Source: an uncultured Candidatus Altimarinota bacterium (lineage in GTDB: Bacteria > Patescibacteriota > Gracilibacteria > BD1-5 > UBA6164). From it: a stretch of 6,087 bases of DNA. The notes below the pieces were generated by a model. The model was given only the letters and a program-made list of their open reading frames with translations. It searched no databases and was not told the DNA's origin. The stretch is taken from assembly GCA_938015605.1 (NCBI GenBank), contig CALLPO010000066.1, positions 1 through 6,087 of the forward strand. The letters are read 5' to 3'. Position 1 is the stretch's first letter, and every line of letters starts with the position of its first letter. The position numbers were made by a program, and so were the translations under genes. Positions 1 through 6,087 of the stretch are shown one piece after another.

Positions 1-903
1 TATTGACTTGTGAATACAGTTGATTTTAAAAATCTTATTCCAGAAAATAGTCCAATAATTGTCAATGCAACAAGTTTAAGAAGTGAACTTCACCATACTC
101 CAACAATTCAGAGTGTTTCTAAAAAAGCTATTGTTGAAAACTTATGAGGATGAAGCATTACAGAAGATTCAGAGAAAACTAAATTTTCAGTTTTAGTTTT
201 ATTTATAAATAATAAAGCAAGAGTATTACTAAATCTATCTTGAGATGCACTGCATAAGAGATGATATAGAGTTGAAGCTTGAGAGGCTCCAATTAAAGAA
301 AGTTTAGCAGCTGGATTAGTGTTATTATCAGGTTGGAGATTTAAAGAAAATTTCTATGATATTTTTTGTGGGAGTTGAACTATTTGTATTGAGGCAGCTT
401 TGATTGCTAGAAATATCGCTCCATGACTGAAAAGAGAATTTTCTATGGTAGATTTAGGTCTAATATCAAGGGAAACAATGTTAGACTTAAAAGAAGAAGC
501 TAGGTCAAAAAAATATGATTGAGAGTATAGAATTTTCTGAACTGATATAGATAATGAACTAGTGTGGGTTGCAAGTGAAAATGCTAAAAGAGCGTGAGTT
601 GAAGATAGCGTCCACTTTGAACAAAAAGACTTTAGAAAAGCACTCTTTAACTTTGCCTCTAATTGAGAAGAGGTTACTTGAACTCTTGTTTCTAACCCTC
701 CATATGGATTAAGAATTTGAGAAGAAGAGAAATTAGAATGAATGTATAAAAGTATAGATTCTATTTTTAGAAAAAATGAAGAACTCTGAGGTGGTTTTAT
801 CTCAAATTATGAAGAATTTGATAATTTTGCTCAGAAAAATTTTTACAAAAAAAGAAAGCTCTATAATTGAGCTGAAAAATGTTATTTTTGGAAGAAGAAG
901 TAA
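1..903 (+). CDS. rlmL: 23S rRNA guanine-N2 methyltransferase, RlmL/YpsC family (5' end cut off)
   Basis: Frame 1 is open from the window edge to TAA at 901-903 (300 residues) when TGA is read as Gly; about 17 TGA codons are in frame. Residues 1-50 look like the end of a THUMP domain, including TPTIQSVSKKAIVE. A Rossmann methyltransferase domain follows: SAM-binding motif FCGSGT at 122-127 (second Gly is TGA), acidic SAM-ribose region GTDID near 180-184, and the catalytic NPPYG at 232-236, typical of N2-guanine methyltransferases. The C-terminal KRKLYNGAEKCYF resembles the end of YpsC/RlmL proteins. The family (COG0116) methylates a guanine of 23S rRNA in the cytoplasm. Full-length YpsC-type proteins are roughly 380 residues, so about 80 N-terminal residues lie outside the window. 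The Pro usual before the FCGSGT motif (DP.CGSGT) is Ile here. The exact target guanine cannot be told from sequence. A hairpin terminator follows directly. Confidence 0.9.
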
Positions 904-1574
904 TCTTGTGAAGTCATAATAAATATTTATTTATTATGACTTTTATTCTCATTAAGTTCTTCTTTATTTAGAGGGCATTCTAGTTTTAATACTAACAATA
1001 ATTTACAGGTTGTTTTTTGAATATTTTTTTGAATATTTTGTACTATAGTTTTTCTTTTTTTAAGTGTTTCAAAAAATCTTTGTTCTAAATAAGTTCTTAG
1101 AACCCTATGAAAAGTAGATCTATTTCTAAGGGCTAAATCTACTCATACAGTATTATTTATTGATATTATATGCTTATTCTTAGCTTCTGTTAAATCTGGA
1201 GCTAATTGATAATAATTAAATATAAGACTAACCATTATGTATCACTCAAATCAAACTATAGGTATTGCTGTGACATTTGGTGTTATTAATATTGGAATAT
1301 TGATTAATGCTTTTCATAGTTCAGAAATCTTTTGAGTTGTTGAATTATCGTTTTCAAAAAAATAATCGATTTGTTCATCCCAAGCATATCTGATTACAGA
1401 ATAATTAAGTAATGAATAAAGCTTATTTTTTACTTCTTCAGATAATATAGAAGTTTCATCTTCACTTCAGAATATATGTTCAAGCTGTGAATTTGTTATA
1501 CTGAAACCTTCAGTGTATAATTCTTCCGATGAAAATGAATTAGCTGATATTTTACTATTATGTGTATTTAACAT
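882..1574 (-). CDS. hypothetical protein, 230 aa, convergent with the methyltransferase
   Basis: Open for 230 codons from ATG at 1574-1572 to TAA at 884-882, with five TGA codons read as Gly. An in-frame TAG lies immediately upstream of the ATG, so no longer start exists. I do not recognise the family. Residues 1-60 are polar and Ser/Asn/Glu-rich. The middle (about 95-130) is moderately hydrophobic (INIPILITPNVTAIPIVGF) and could be one membrane-associated stretch or a buried core. Residues 150-200 are strongly basic and probably helical (RTYLEQRFFETLKKRK and after). The last ~25 codons run through the terminator hairpin, and the final 22 bp overlap the methyltransferase gene tail to tail. 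The long opening in sequence this AT-rich makes chance unlikely. No Shine-Dalgarno is visible. A candidate promoter lies at 1601-1628. Confidence 0.7.
913..947 (+). terminator. Rho-independent terminator after the methyltransferase gene
   Basis: A perfect 12-bp inverted repeat (arms 913-924 and 929-940) with a 4-nt loop is followed by TTTTATT at 941-947. It begins 10 bp after the methyltransferase stop. The stem is AT-rich but perfect. The T-tract lies only on the + side, so it should act mainly on + strand transcription. It falls inside the coding sequence of the convergent gene. Confidence 0.75.
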
Positions 1575-1600
1575 CTACTTAATTACAAGTTATTAATTTT

Positions 1601-1628
1601 ATTTTAAGTATAAATATATGAAAGTCAA
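1601..1628 (-). promoter_or_regulatory. candidate sigma70-like promoter for the 230-aa gene
   Basis: On the - strand, TTGACT (1628-1623) and TAAAAT (1606-1601) are separated by 16 bp, and the -10 ends 26 nt before the ATG. It sits just downstream of the decayed repeat that ends the acyltransferase operon. In DNA this AT-rich, -10-like boxes are common, so the near-consensus -35 is the main support. Confidence 0.4.
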
Positions 1629-1638
1629 TTTAATGTAT

Positions 1639-1735
1639 TTCAACATTATTTTCTCAATTTAAGTCTAATTTTTCAAATATTTAAATTTTCAATTTCTTTT
1701 ATAACTATTAGTAAATTACAGTATGGCTTCTAAGA
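1639..1735 (-). pseudogene. decayed copy of the 3' end of the phosphodiester glycosidase gene
   Basis: This stretch aligns along its length with 2787-2887, the last ~100 bp of the intact glycosidase gene, in the same orientation (about 70-75% identical by eye, closest between 1639 and 1700). Translated piecewise it gives LLIVIKEIENL, then KYL, then LDLN and NNVEI, matching the intact tail LIIVQKEIEKIKYLKKLDLNLKINVE. At least two single-base deletions relative to the intact copy and an in-frame TAG break it, and there is no start codon, so it cannot be translated as one piece. It fills most of the 181-bp gap between the acyltransferase stop (1756) and the next gene start (1574). Homology stops where the intact gene's stop codon lies. 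Apart from this relic and the promoter, I see nothing else in the gap. Confidence 0.75.
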
Positions 1736-1755
1736 AAACACTTATCTCTCTTTGA

Positions 1756-2781
1756 CTATGAATTTTTCTTGTACCATCCTCAAATTATAAAAGGTAAATA
1801 TTTATTCACAATCCAAATAATAGGAATCAGAAAGACTATTGTAATTACAAACTGTGTGAATCACTCAAAGTATCAACGATTATATTGTAATAATCCAAAA
1901 GAAAGAAAGTGAATATTTTCAATGATTTCAACTTTTATCCATTCAAATCACAGAATAATTATTGAATTCTTTCAGAAGAAACTAAGAATTTTGTTTGATC
2001 AAATATTTTTTGAAATTATTGCAAATGTAAGGAATCCAACTAGTGAATTTAGAATTAGAAAAATATAATTTCAGTATGAATTTGTAGATATATTTACTGA
2101 ATTAAGTGTGTAATATTGTAATAGTAAAATTAATGGTATTGCTCAAAGGTGTTGTAGTTTTATTTTATCAATCACCTTGAATATTTCATCCTTAAATGTA
2201 TGAGCTAAACCATAAAATAATGTCATCATTAATGCTATCTCTGCAGACCAAGGTAACCTAAAAATTGTATATTTACTCTCAATAAAAATTAATAATGAAA
2301 GTAAAATTAATAATATTATTTTAATAAGTTTATTTTTGAAAATATAATTTATTCCATAATAATATATACTTGTTAAAAATAATGCTGGAAGAAACCAAGT
2401 AGATACATTCACAAGATTGAATCCTCCAGTATTATTCATGTAACCTCAATTGTCTCACAAGTAGTCTCAATATATCATTCAGACTGTAAAATCTATTATT
2501 CGAGTAGTTGAGAGTTTTCATTCAAGTTTTGCAATTATAAAGAAAATAATATTAAAAAAAATGAATGGAATAATAAGTCTTACAAATTTGTTTTTTAAAA
2601 AAACACTAAAAGTAATTTCTTTTTTTTGCTTAAAAAGTAGTCATGATAGTATGAAAAATAATACAACATGGAATGAAAAAATGTATTTAGTAAGAATACT
2701 TCATTCAGGCATTACTGTATGTCAGAGGACAATTAATAGTATTCCTAATCATCTAATATTATCTATCCAATTAATTCTCAC
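1756..2781 (-). CDS. membrane acyltransferase family 3 protein (OafA/YrhL-like O-acyltransferase)
   Basis: 341 codons from GTG at 2781-2779 to TAG at 1758-1756, with 17 TGA codons read as Gly. It transfers acyl (usually acetyl) groups to a glycan or lipid-linked acceptor at the cytoplasmic membrane. Family marks seen: WIDNIRG near the N-terminus (5-11), LGH with the conserved His at 21, FSFHVVLFFILSG with His 38, the basic RLIIP at 68-72, TWFLPALF around 128-135, LPWSAEIAL at 176-184, GKNSIIIL in the C-terminal third, and the terminal hydrophobic helix ending NKYLPFIIG. Around ten hydrophobic segments are present. The length suits a stand-alone acyltransferase-3 without the extra SGNH domain. 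GTG is chosen because an in-frame TAA stop lies five codons upstream, the family motif starts four codons after the GTG, and this G is shared with the TAG stop of the glycosidase gene (TAGTG). The acceptor cannot be told from sequence; a surface polysaccharide is likely. Confidence 0.9.
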
Positions 2782-3968
2782 TATAGTTCAACATTAATTT
2801 TTAAATTTAGGTCTAATTTTTTTAAATATTTAATTTTTTCAATCTCTTTTTGGACAATAATTAATTCAGCTGTATATGTCCTTAATAAATTTATAAGGTA
2901 AATTTTTTTAAGTGTAGAATTAGATTTTATTTCAATTTTTGTTCATACTTTTACTTGCTTCAAATCATATTCAGGTTCTTTACTTTCGTCACTAATTGTT
3001 TCTTCATCTTTCTTAGAATCAACCTCTATTTTCTTATATATTTTTACATTTTCATATACAGGAACTGTATTTTGTGTGTAAATGCTTGTTGATAATTGAT
3101 TAAGTACAGTGTTTAATTTAGTCAATTGGCTGATTTGTTGAGAAGAAGTTTTATTCTTCATTTTAGTATGTAGTGATTTCATAATTGTAGCTGCTGATCT
3201 ATCAAGTGATTTTACATCTAAGTTTTTTGGAACTATAAAAACTCCATCAAGAATATCTCTTTGTGGATTTAAAACATATTTTCAATTATAAATAAATGTT
3301 GTTGAAGCTCATGCATCAAGATTTAAAGCATTCCAACAACCAAAATCTCTAAGTACAGTAGCAGCAGTATCAATATCTATTGAATAGAGTAAACCAAAAT
3401 ATATTGTATCTCACGATTGATTGCTACATATAAAATTCTTTGTAGCTTTTGCTTTCATTTTAGAATTTATCAACCCTTTCTCATGGTATATGTGAGTCTG
3501 AGAAACTCAATTCATTAAAAGAAGAGGGTGATTTGCAAATCATTCAAATATTTCAGATTCTCAACTAGCATTTATAGTATCTGTTTGGAAAAGAAATGGC
3601 TTAATATCTTCATTCCACCCAAATACAACTCGATCTCAGGTAGACTTATACGTAGCCTTTTTTTCTCAATTTACATATCTTTCATTGATTGTGTAATTTT
3701 TACCACCACACTCAGCATAATCCTTTGGACATTCAAAAACTCAGTTAACTCAAGTGACTCATCATACTGTTCACATTATACTTCTGAGTGTTCCTCAATC
3801 ATTTGGGTGAACTCATATCTTTATATCATATAAGTTAGAGTTTGTTTTATATTCAATTATTTTAGCTGAATATCAATTTATTTTTCTTTCTATTAATGTA
3901 TTTGCAAATGTAGATGATAATCATAATACACTGAAAATAATAAAACACAGTACTCCTTTTTTGAACAT
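2781..3968 (-). CDS. exported phosphodiester glycosidase (NAGPA/DUF2233 family) with a charged C-terminal tail
   Basis: 395 codons from ATG at 3968-3966 to TAG at 2783-2781; 18 TGA codons read as Gly. An in-frame TAA lies four codons upstream, so the ATG is the first start. Residues 1-22 form a signal peptide: FKK, a hydrophobic core, then STFA before the likely cut, so the protein is exported. Residues ~30-245 fit the NAGPA domain (N-acetylglucosamine-1-phosphodiester alpha-N-acetylglucosaminidase-like): GVNGVFE resembles the NG-F motif, DRVVFGW the R-aiG strand, NLDAGAST at 216-223 the NLDGGGSS signature, and NPQRDILDGVFIV the closing strand. Family members hydrolyse phosphodiester-linked sugars on glycans. 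Residues ~250-395 are outside the domain: a Gln/Asn/Thr-rich linker, a Lys/Glu/Asp-rich stretch, and a helical basic tail rich in Leu and Ile. Arg 113, at a position where the family has Arg, is encoded by CGA. It is coupled to the acyltransferase gene; the substrate is unknown. Confidence 0.87.
2787..2887 (-). repeat. intact copy of the ~100-bp direct repeat (3' end of glycosidase gene)
   Basis: This segment encodes the end of the glycosidase tail (LRTYTAELIIVQKEIEKIKY and onward). Its degraded partner is at 1639-1735 in the same orientation. The two copies flank the acyltransferase gene exactly. Confidence 0.7.
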
Positions 3969-3983
3969 GTTTTTTTGTTAGAT

Positions 3984-4009
3984 ATATACTTGTATTTTAA
4001 TATACTTGT
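3984..4009. repeat. 10-bp direct repeat upstream of the glycosidase gene
   Basis: ATATACTTGT occurs at 3984-3993 and again at 4000-4009, 16 bp apart start to start. The right copy overlaps the candidate -10 region of the - strand promoter, so it could be a paired operator (inference). Chance is possible in sequence this AT-rich. Confidence 0.35.
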
Positions 4010-4025
4010 TTTATGAATAAAGCAA
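3999..4025 (-). promoter_or_regulatory. weak candidate promoter for the glycosidase-acyltransferase operon
   Basis: On the - strand, TTGCTT (4025-4020) and TATATT (4004-3999) are separated by 15 bp; TATTAA one base further downstream gives 16 bp. The -10 lies about 30 nt before the ATG at 3968. Spacing is short, so this is a suggestion only. Confidence 0.3.
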
Positions 4026-4035
4026 AGATTTTAAT

Positions 4036-4064
4036 TTGAAGATTTAGTGAGTTTATGTTATATT
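4036..4064 (+). promoter_or_regulatory. candidate promoter for the right-hand operon
   Basis: TTGAAG at 4036-4041 and TATATT at 4059-4064 have the optimal 17-bp spacing. Transcription would begin near 4071, leaving a leader of about 29 nt before ATG 4100. It drives the operon away from the divergent glycosidase operon. Confidence 0.45.
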
Positions 4065-4087
4065 AATGACATTAACATATTAATAAC
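4060..4087. repeat. 11-bp near-identical direct repeat in the divergent promoter region
   Basis: ATATTAATGAC (4060-4070) recurs as ATATTAATAAC (4077-4087) with one mismatch, 17 bp apart. The first copy overlaps the candidate -10 and the second lies in the leader of the + strand operon, positions that would suit a repressor. Function is inferred from position alone. Confidence 0.35.
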
Positions 4088-4099
4088 AAAAAAATATTT

Positions 4100-4798
4100 A
4101 TGTGAAAAATTATAAAAAAACAATTAGAGAAAATTACTGTTGATAAAAAGAAGTTTGATCTCTGAATGAAAGGGGAATTTACAATTGAATTTGCTAATGA
4201 TAGCTTCTGACCTTATGAATATAAATTTACTAGAGAAGATTGTTACTTTATTGATTGATTGAATGATAGAGGTTCATCTCTATTTCCATTAAAGAATTCA
4301 AAATTTGATAATACAGAAATCTTTCTTGAAAGAGACAGTATTATAATTGCAACATGAGAAAGAGGATCTCTTACTTGAAAATTAAATAAATTTATTGATA
4401 TCATCAATCTAGAAACTGAAAAAAAATACAGAGTAATGTCAGATGAAGTGAATCTTATTTATAATACGACTGAAAACATTATTATAAATTATATTGATAA
4501 AGGTAAGTGAGAAACACTTACTCTTAATGCATTAACACTTGAAGTGGTTACTCATAAAAAAGAAACTATATATGCATTCTTTAAGTGTGTATATTTGGTT
4601 GAAAAAAATATTTGGAAATTGTTAGATTTTACTCCAGCAGATAACAATGAGAATGACATTGAGAAGAAATATAAAACATGACACTATTCACTTCAACCTC
4701 TTCATGTTAATGGGTTACCTCAAAAGTTTAATAGAGAAAAATTTATTGTTACAACTGAAAATGGGGAAGTAGATGTTTGGGAGAATAGTATTAAATAA
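4100..4798 (+). CDS. hypothetical soluble protein, 232 aa, first gene of the right-hand operon
   Basis: Open from ATG 4100 to TAA 4796-4798, with TGA as Gly from the second codon on (MGKIIKKQ). An upstream in-frame TAA at 4073-4075 rules out a much longer start. I do not recognise the family. There is no signal peptide and no membrane helix, so it is probably cytoplasmic. The N-terminal ~20 residues are basic. The rest alternates hydrophobic and polar residues in short runs (GEFTIEFAND, ETIYAFFKCVYLV, EKFIVTTENGEVDVW), which suggests a mostly beta-strand protein with an acidic loop (NNENDIEKK) near 185-195. The C-terminus ends soon after the VDVW strand. It lies six bases ahead of a two-helix membrane protein in a closely packed operon, so it may act at the membrane with those partners (inference). 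No Shine-Dalgarno precedes it; the leader is A-rich. Confidence 0.78.
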
Positions 4799-4804
4799 AA
4801 ACTT

Positions 4805-4984
4805 ATGGCTATAAAATTGTTGTTAGCATGAATTATTTGAACAATTAGTTTATTATATTTTTGTTTCTATTGTTATAAATTTAGTAAAGAAAGTCTTTAT
4901 GAGAAAAGAAAAAAATATAAATCTAAAATGCTTGAATGATTTATTTGAATCATTGTTGCAGGAGTAATTATTTATAATCCATAA
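4805..4984 (+). CDS. small membrane protein, 59 aa, two transmembrane helices
   Basis: Open from ATG 4805 to TAA 4982-4984 when four TGA codons are read as Gly; it would be cut to eight codons by the standard code. Helix 1 is residues 3-24 (AGIIGTISLLYFCFYCY) and helix 2 is about 43-57 (GFIGIIVAGVIIY). The loop between them (25-41) carries many Lys/Arg residues (EKRKKYKSK), which by the positive-inside rule puts the loop in the cytoplasm and both ends outside. No family is recognised. It starts six bases after the stop of the 232-residue gene and ends eight bases before the next gene, consistent with one transcript. The small size leaves some doubt, but hydrophobic pattern and spacing support it. 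Confidence 0.7.
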
Positions 4985-4992
4985 AAAATAGA

Positions 4993-5412
4993 ATGAATCT
5001 TAGTAAGAATTTTATAAATAATCAGAACTATATTGTTTGAGAAAAAGAATACAAACTTATGTTTGATTATGTTGTTATTCATATAAAAGAGTTAAAGAGT
5101 TCTGCAGGTATTTTTATTATACCTGTGATGATTTGAGTAATGTGGTTTGCTTGATTTCTTTGAGATAAATTTCAAAATATGTCACTTTTTTTCTGAATAT
5201 TATTTTGATCTATCATATTACTAATTTGATTTTATTTTTTATATAAAAAATGGATGATTAAATATTTTAGAAAAAAATATACTGTTTATAAAAAATATCC
5301 AAGAAGACTAAAATCAATTATAAACAAAGGTTATGAATTAAGAGACACTAATAATTTCTGGGTTCAAAAAAGTTTTAGAGAAAAATACTTCATTATAGTT
5401 AGTAAAAAGTAA
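4993..5412 (+). CDS. paralog 1 of a tandem family: two-helix membrane protein with NNQNY leader, 139 aa
   Basis: Open from ATG 4993 to TAA 5410-5412 with TGA as Gly. Residues 1-36 are a conserved leader: NNQNY at 9-13, GE-EY at 16-20, MFDY at 23-26, IHIKEL at 29-34. Two hydrophobic helices follow (about 39-57 and 63-84) with a short loop. The last ~55 residues are very basic and Tyr-rich (YFRKKYTVYKKYPRR) and end with SFREKYFIIVSKK. Charge suggests both ends are cytoplasmic. The same layout is repeated in the next gene, which aligns without a gap through the leader. I recognise no known family; two-helix proteins with cytoplasmic basic tails include immunity-like and sensor-like proteins, but nothing here decides. 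No Shine-Dalgarno; the eight-base gap before it is A-rich. Confidence 0.8.
5015..5034 (+). repeat. 20-bp repeat in the leader of paralog 1
   Basis: TAAATAATCAGAACTATATT is identical at 5437-5456 in paralog 2 and occurs with three changes at 5853-5872 in paralog 3. It encodes the NNQNY core. Confidence 0.8.
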
Positions 5413-5414
5413 TT

Positions 5415-5831
5415 ATGAAACTTACAAAAAATATTTTAAATAATCAGAACTATATTTTATGAGAAAGAGAATATAGTAAAATGTTTGATTATGCATTTAT
5501 TCATTTAAAAGAACTAAATAGTGCTATTTGACCTTACTTAGAAACTATATATATAGGTGTGTTTGCTTTTATTATATATCTGTGAACTAAGTTTGAAGAT
5601 AAATCAGTATTTTTTTTCGGATTATTACTTTTTTTGATTTGGGTTGTTATTATTTATACTATCTATAAAATTATAGTAACTAAGCATTATAGAAAAAATT
5701 ATATTGTTTACAAAATTCATCCAATGAATTTGAGTAAAATTATTATAAAAGGTATTCAGAAAACATTATGATCTGATTATGTAAGTCAAAAATTTTTTAG
5801 GGATAAGTACTTTGTAGTAATAAAAAAATAA
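5415..5831 (+). CDS. paralog 2 of the tandem family: two-helix membrane protein with NNQNY leader, 138 aa
   Basis: Open from ATG 5415 to TAA 5829-5831 with TGA as Gly, starting two bases after the stop of paralog 1. The leader matches paralog 1 position by position: LTKN at 3-6, NNQNY at 9-13, GEREY at 16-20, MFDY at 23-26, IHLKEL at 29-34. The two helices (about 43-57 and 66-86) are of the same size but different sequence. The basic tail keeps the pattern YRKNYIVYK-HP and ends with FFRDKYFVVIKK, matching REKYFIIVSKK. The leader and terminal motif are thus conserved while the membrane part has drifted, which points to selection on the cytoplasmic ends. The stop shares its last A with the ATG of the next gene (TAATG), so translation is probably coupled. 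Function unknown. Confidence 0.8.
5437..5456 (+). repeat. 20-bp repeat in the leader of paralog 2
   Basis: Identical to 5015-5034; see paralog 1. The repeat distance is 422 bp, about one gene length. Confidence 0.8.
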
Positions 5832-6087
5832 TGAAACTAACAAATAATCTTCTAAATAATCAAAATTATGTTTTCTCTAAAAAAATGAGAACACATATTT
5901 TATCAGGATTTCCTAAAAGAAAAATTAGTGATTATAGAAAGAGGAAATGGATAAATAACATTATATTTGTTGGAAAAGAAGAGTTACCTATACATATTTA
6001 TCATAAAATATTAGGATGGATATTATGAATTATATTTCTTTGATTTTTATTTTTTGCTGCAAAACCATTCTTTTTCCTTATATCATT
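5831..6087 (+). CDS. paralog 3 of the tandem family, 3' end beyond the window
   Basis: Open from ATG 5831 to the window edge (85 codons) with TGA as Gly at 6026-6028 and 6041-6043. The first 14 residues (LTNNLLNNQNYVF) repeat the leader of the two preceding genes, but the GE-EY and MFDY motifs are gone. Instead there is a very basic soluble stretch (FPKRKISDYRKRKW). A hydrophobic helix starts near residue 61 (ILGWILGIIFLGFLFFAA) and may continue in a second helix past the edge. The basic-then-hydrophobic order differs from paralogs 1 and 2, so only the leader is clearly shared. It overlaps the stop of paralog 2 by one base. Whether it regains the common tail cannot be seen. Confidence 0.75.

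Noticed and set aside
913..940. Hairpin as part of a CRISPR or mobile-element inverted repeat
   Set aside because: It occurs once, with no spacers, transposase or partner repeat, and is followed by a T-tract right after a stop codon, which fits a terminator.
2143..2439. A stand-alone 98-aa membrane protein on the - strand
   Set aside because: It is only the middle of the acyltransferase; both ends are TGA or internal Met positions under the standard code, and the frame continues on both sides with TGA as Gly.
2561..2797. A + strand frame of 78 codons
   Set aside because: It lies opposite the start of the acyltransferase gene, whose family motifs (WIDNIRG, LGH, FSFH) are read on the - strand; it is an antisense shadow.
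2787..2887. The two ~100-bp copies as ends of an insertion sequence
   Set aside because: They are direct rather than inverted, lie within coding sequence in one copy, and the gene between them is an acyltransferase, not a transposase.
3528..3833. A + strand frame of 101 codons
   Set aside because: It is antisense to the glycosidase domain; its Ser/Cys/Ile-rich product reflects the complementary codons.
4805..4984. The 59-aa frame as a type I toxin
   Set aside because: It has two helices and a basic loop, sits mid-operon with close spacing, and no antisense RNA promoter or hairpin is visible; there is no support for a toxin role.
1..6087. Multiple pseudogenes caused by in-frame TGA
   Set aside because: TGA falls on conserved glycines and the genes are otherwise intact and full-length, so this is a code difference, not decay.

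Overview
The window looks like a piece of a very AT-rich genome of a Patescibacteria/CPR lineage that reads TGA as glycine (translation table 25: Gracilibacteria/BD1-5 or Absconditabacteria/SR1). This is read directly from the sequence. The methyltransferase at the left edge has its SAM motif FCGSGT with the second glycine encoded by TGA. TGA also falls on family glycines in an acyltransferase-3 protein and a phosphodiester glycosidase, while TGG still reads as Trp in the same genes. Read with the standard code, every gene here breaks into fragments; read with TGA = Gly, eight continuous genes fill almost the whole window.

Left part (1-1574): the 3' end of a 23S rRNA guanine-N2 methyltransferase gene (RlmL/YpsC family, COG0116) on the + strand, followed by a strong hairpin terminator. 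A convergent 230-residue hypothetical gene on the - strand overlaps its 3' end by 22 bp, so the hairpin lies inside that gene's coding sequence.

Middle part (1575-4099): a - strand two-gene operon. The first gene encodes an exported phosphodiester glycosidase (NAGPA/DUF2233 family) with a signal peptide and a long charged C-terminal tail. Its TAG stop shares one base with the GTG start of an integral-membrane acyltransferase family 3 protein. Just beyond the acyltransferase is a decayed, frameshifted copy of the last ~100 bp of the glycosidase gene, so the acyltransferase lies between two direct repeats. Together the pair suggests modification or trimming of a surface glycan (inference). The divergent intergenic region 3969-4099 carries candidate promoters in both directions and two pairs of short direct repeats.

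Right part (4100-6087): a tightly packed + strand operon of five genes with gaps of 6, 8 and 2 bp and one 1-bp overlap. It holds a 232-residue soluble protein of unknown function, a 59-residue two-helix membrane protein, two clearly paralogous small two-helix membrane proteins, and the beginning of a third relative. The last three share an N-terminal leader ending in NNQNY and then diverge. I do not recognise this family; it is the most unusual content of the window. None of the seven visible start codons has a convincing Shine-Dalgarno sequence.
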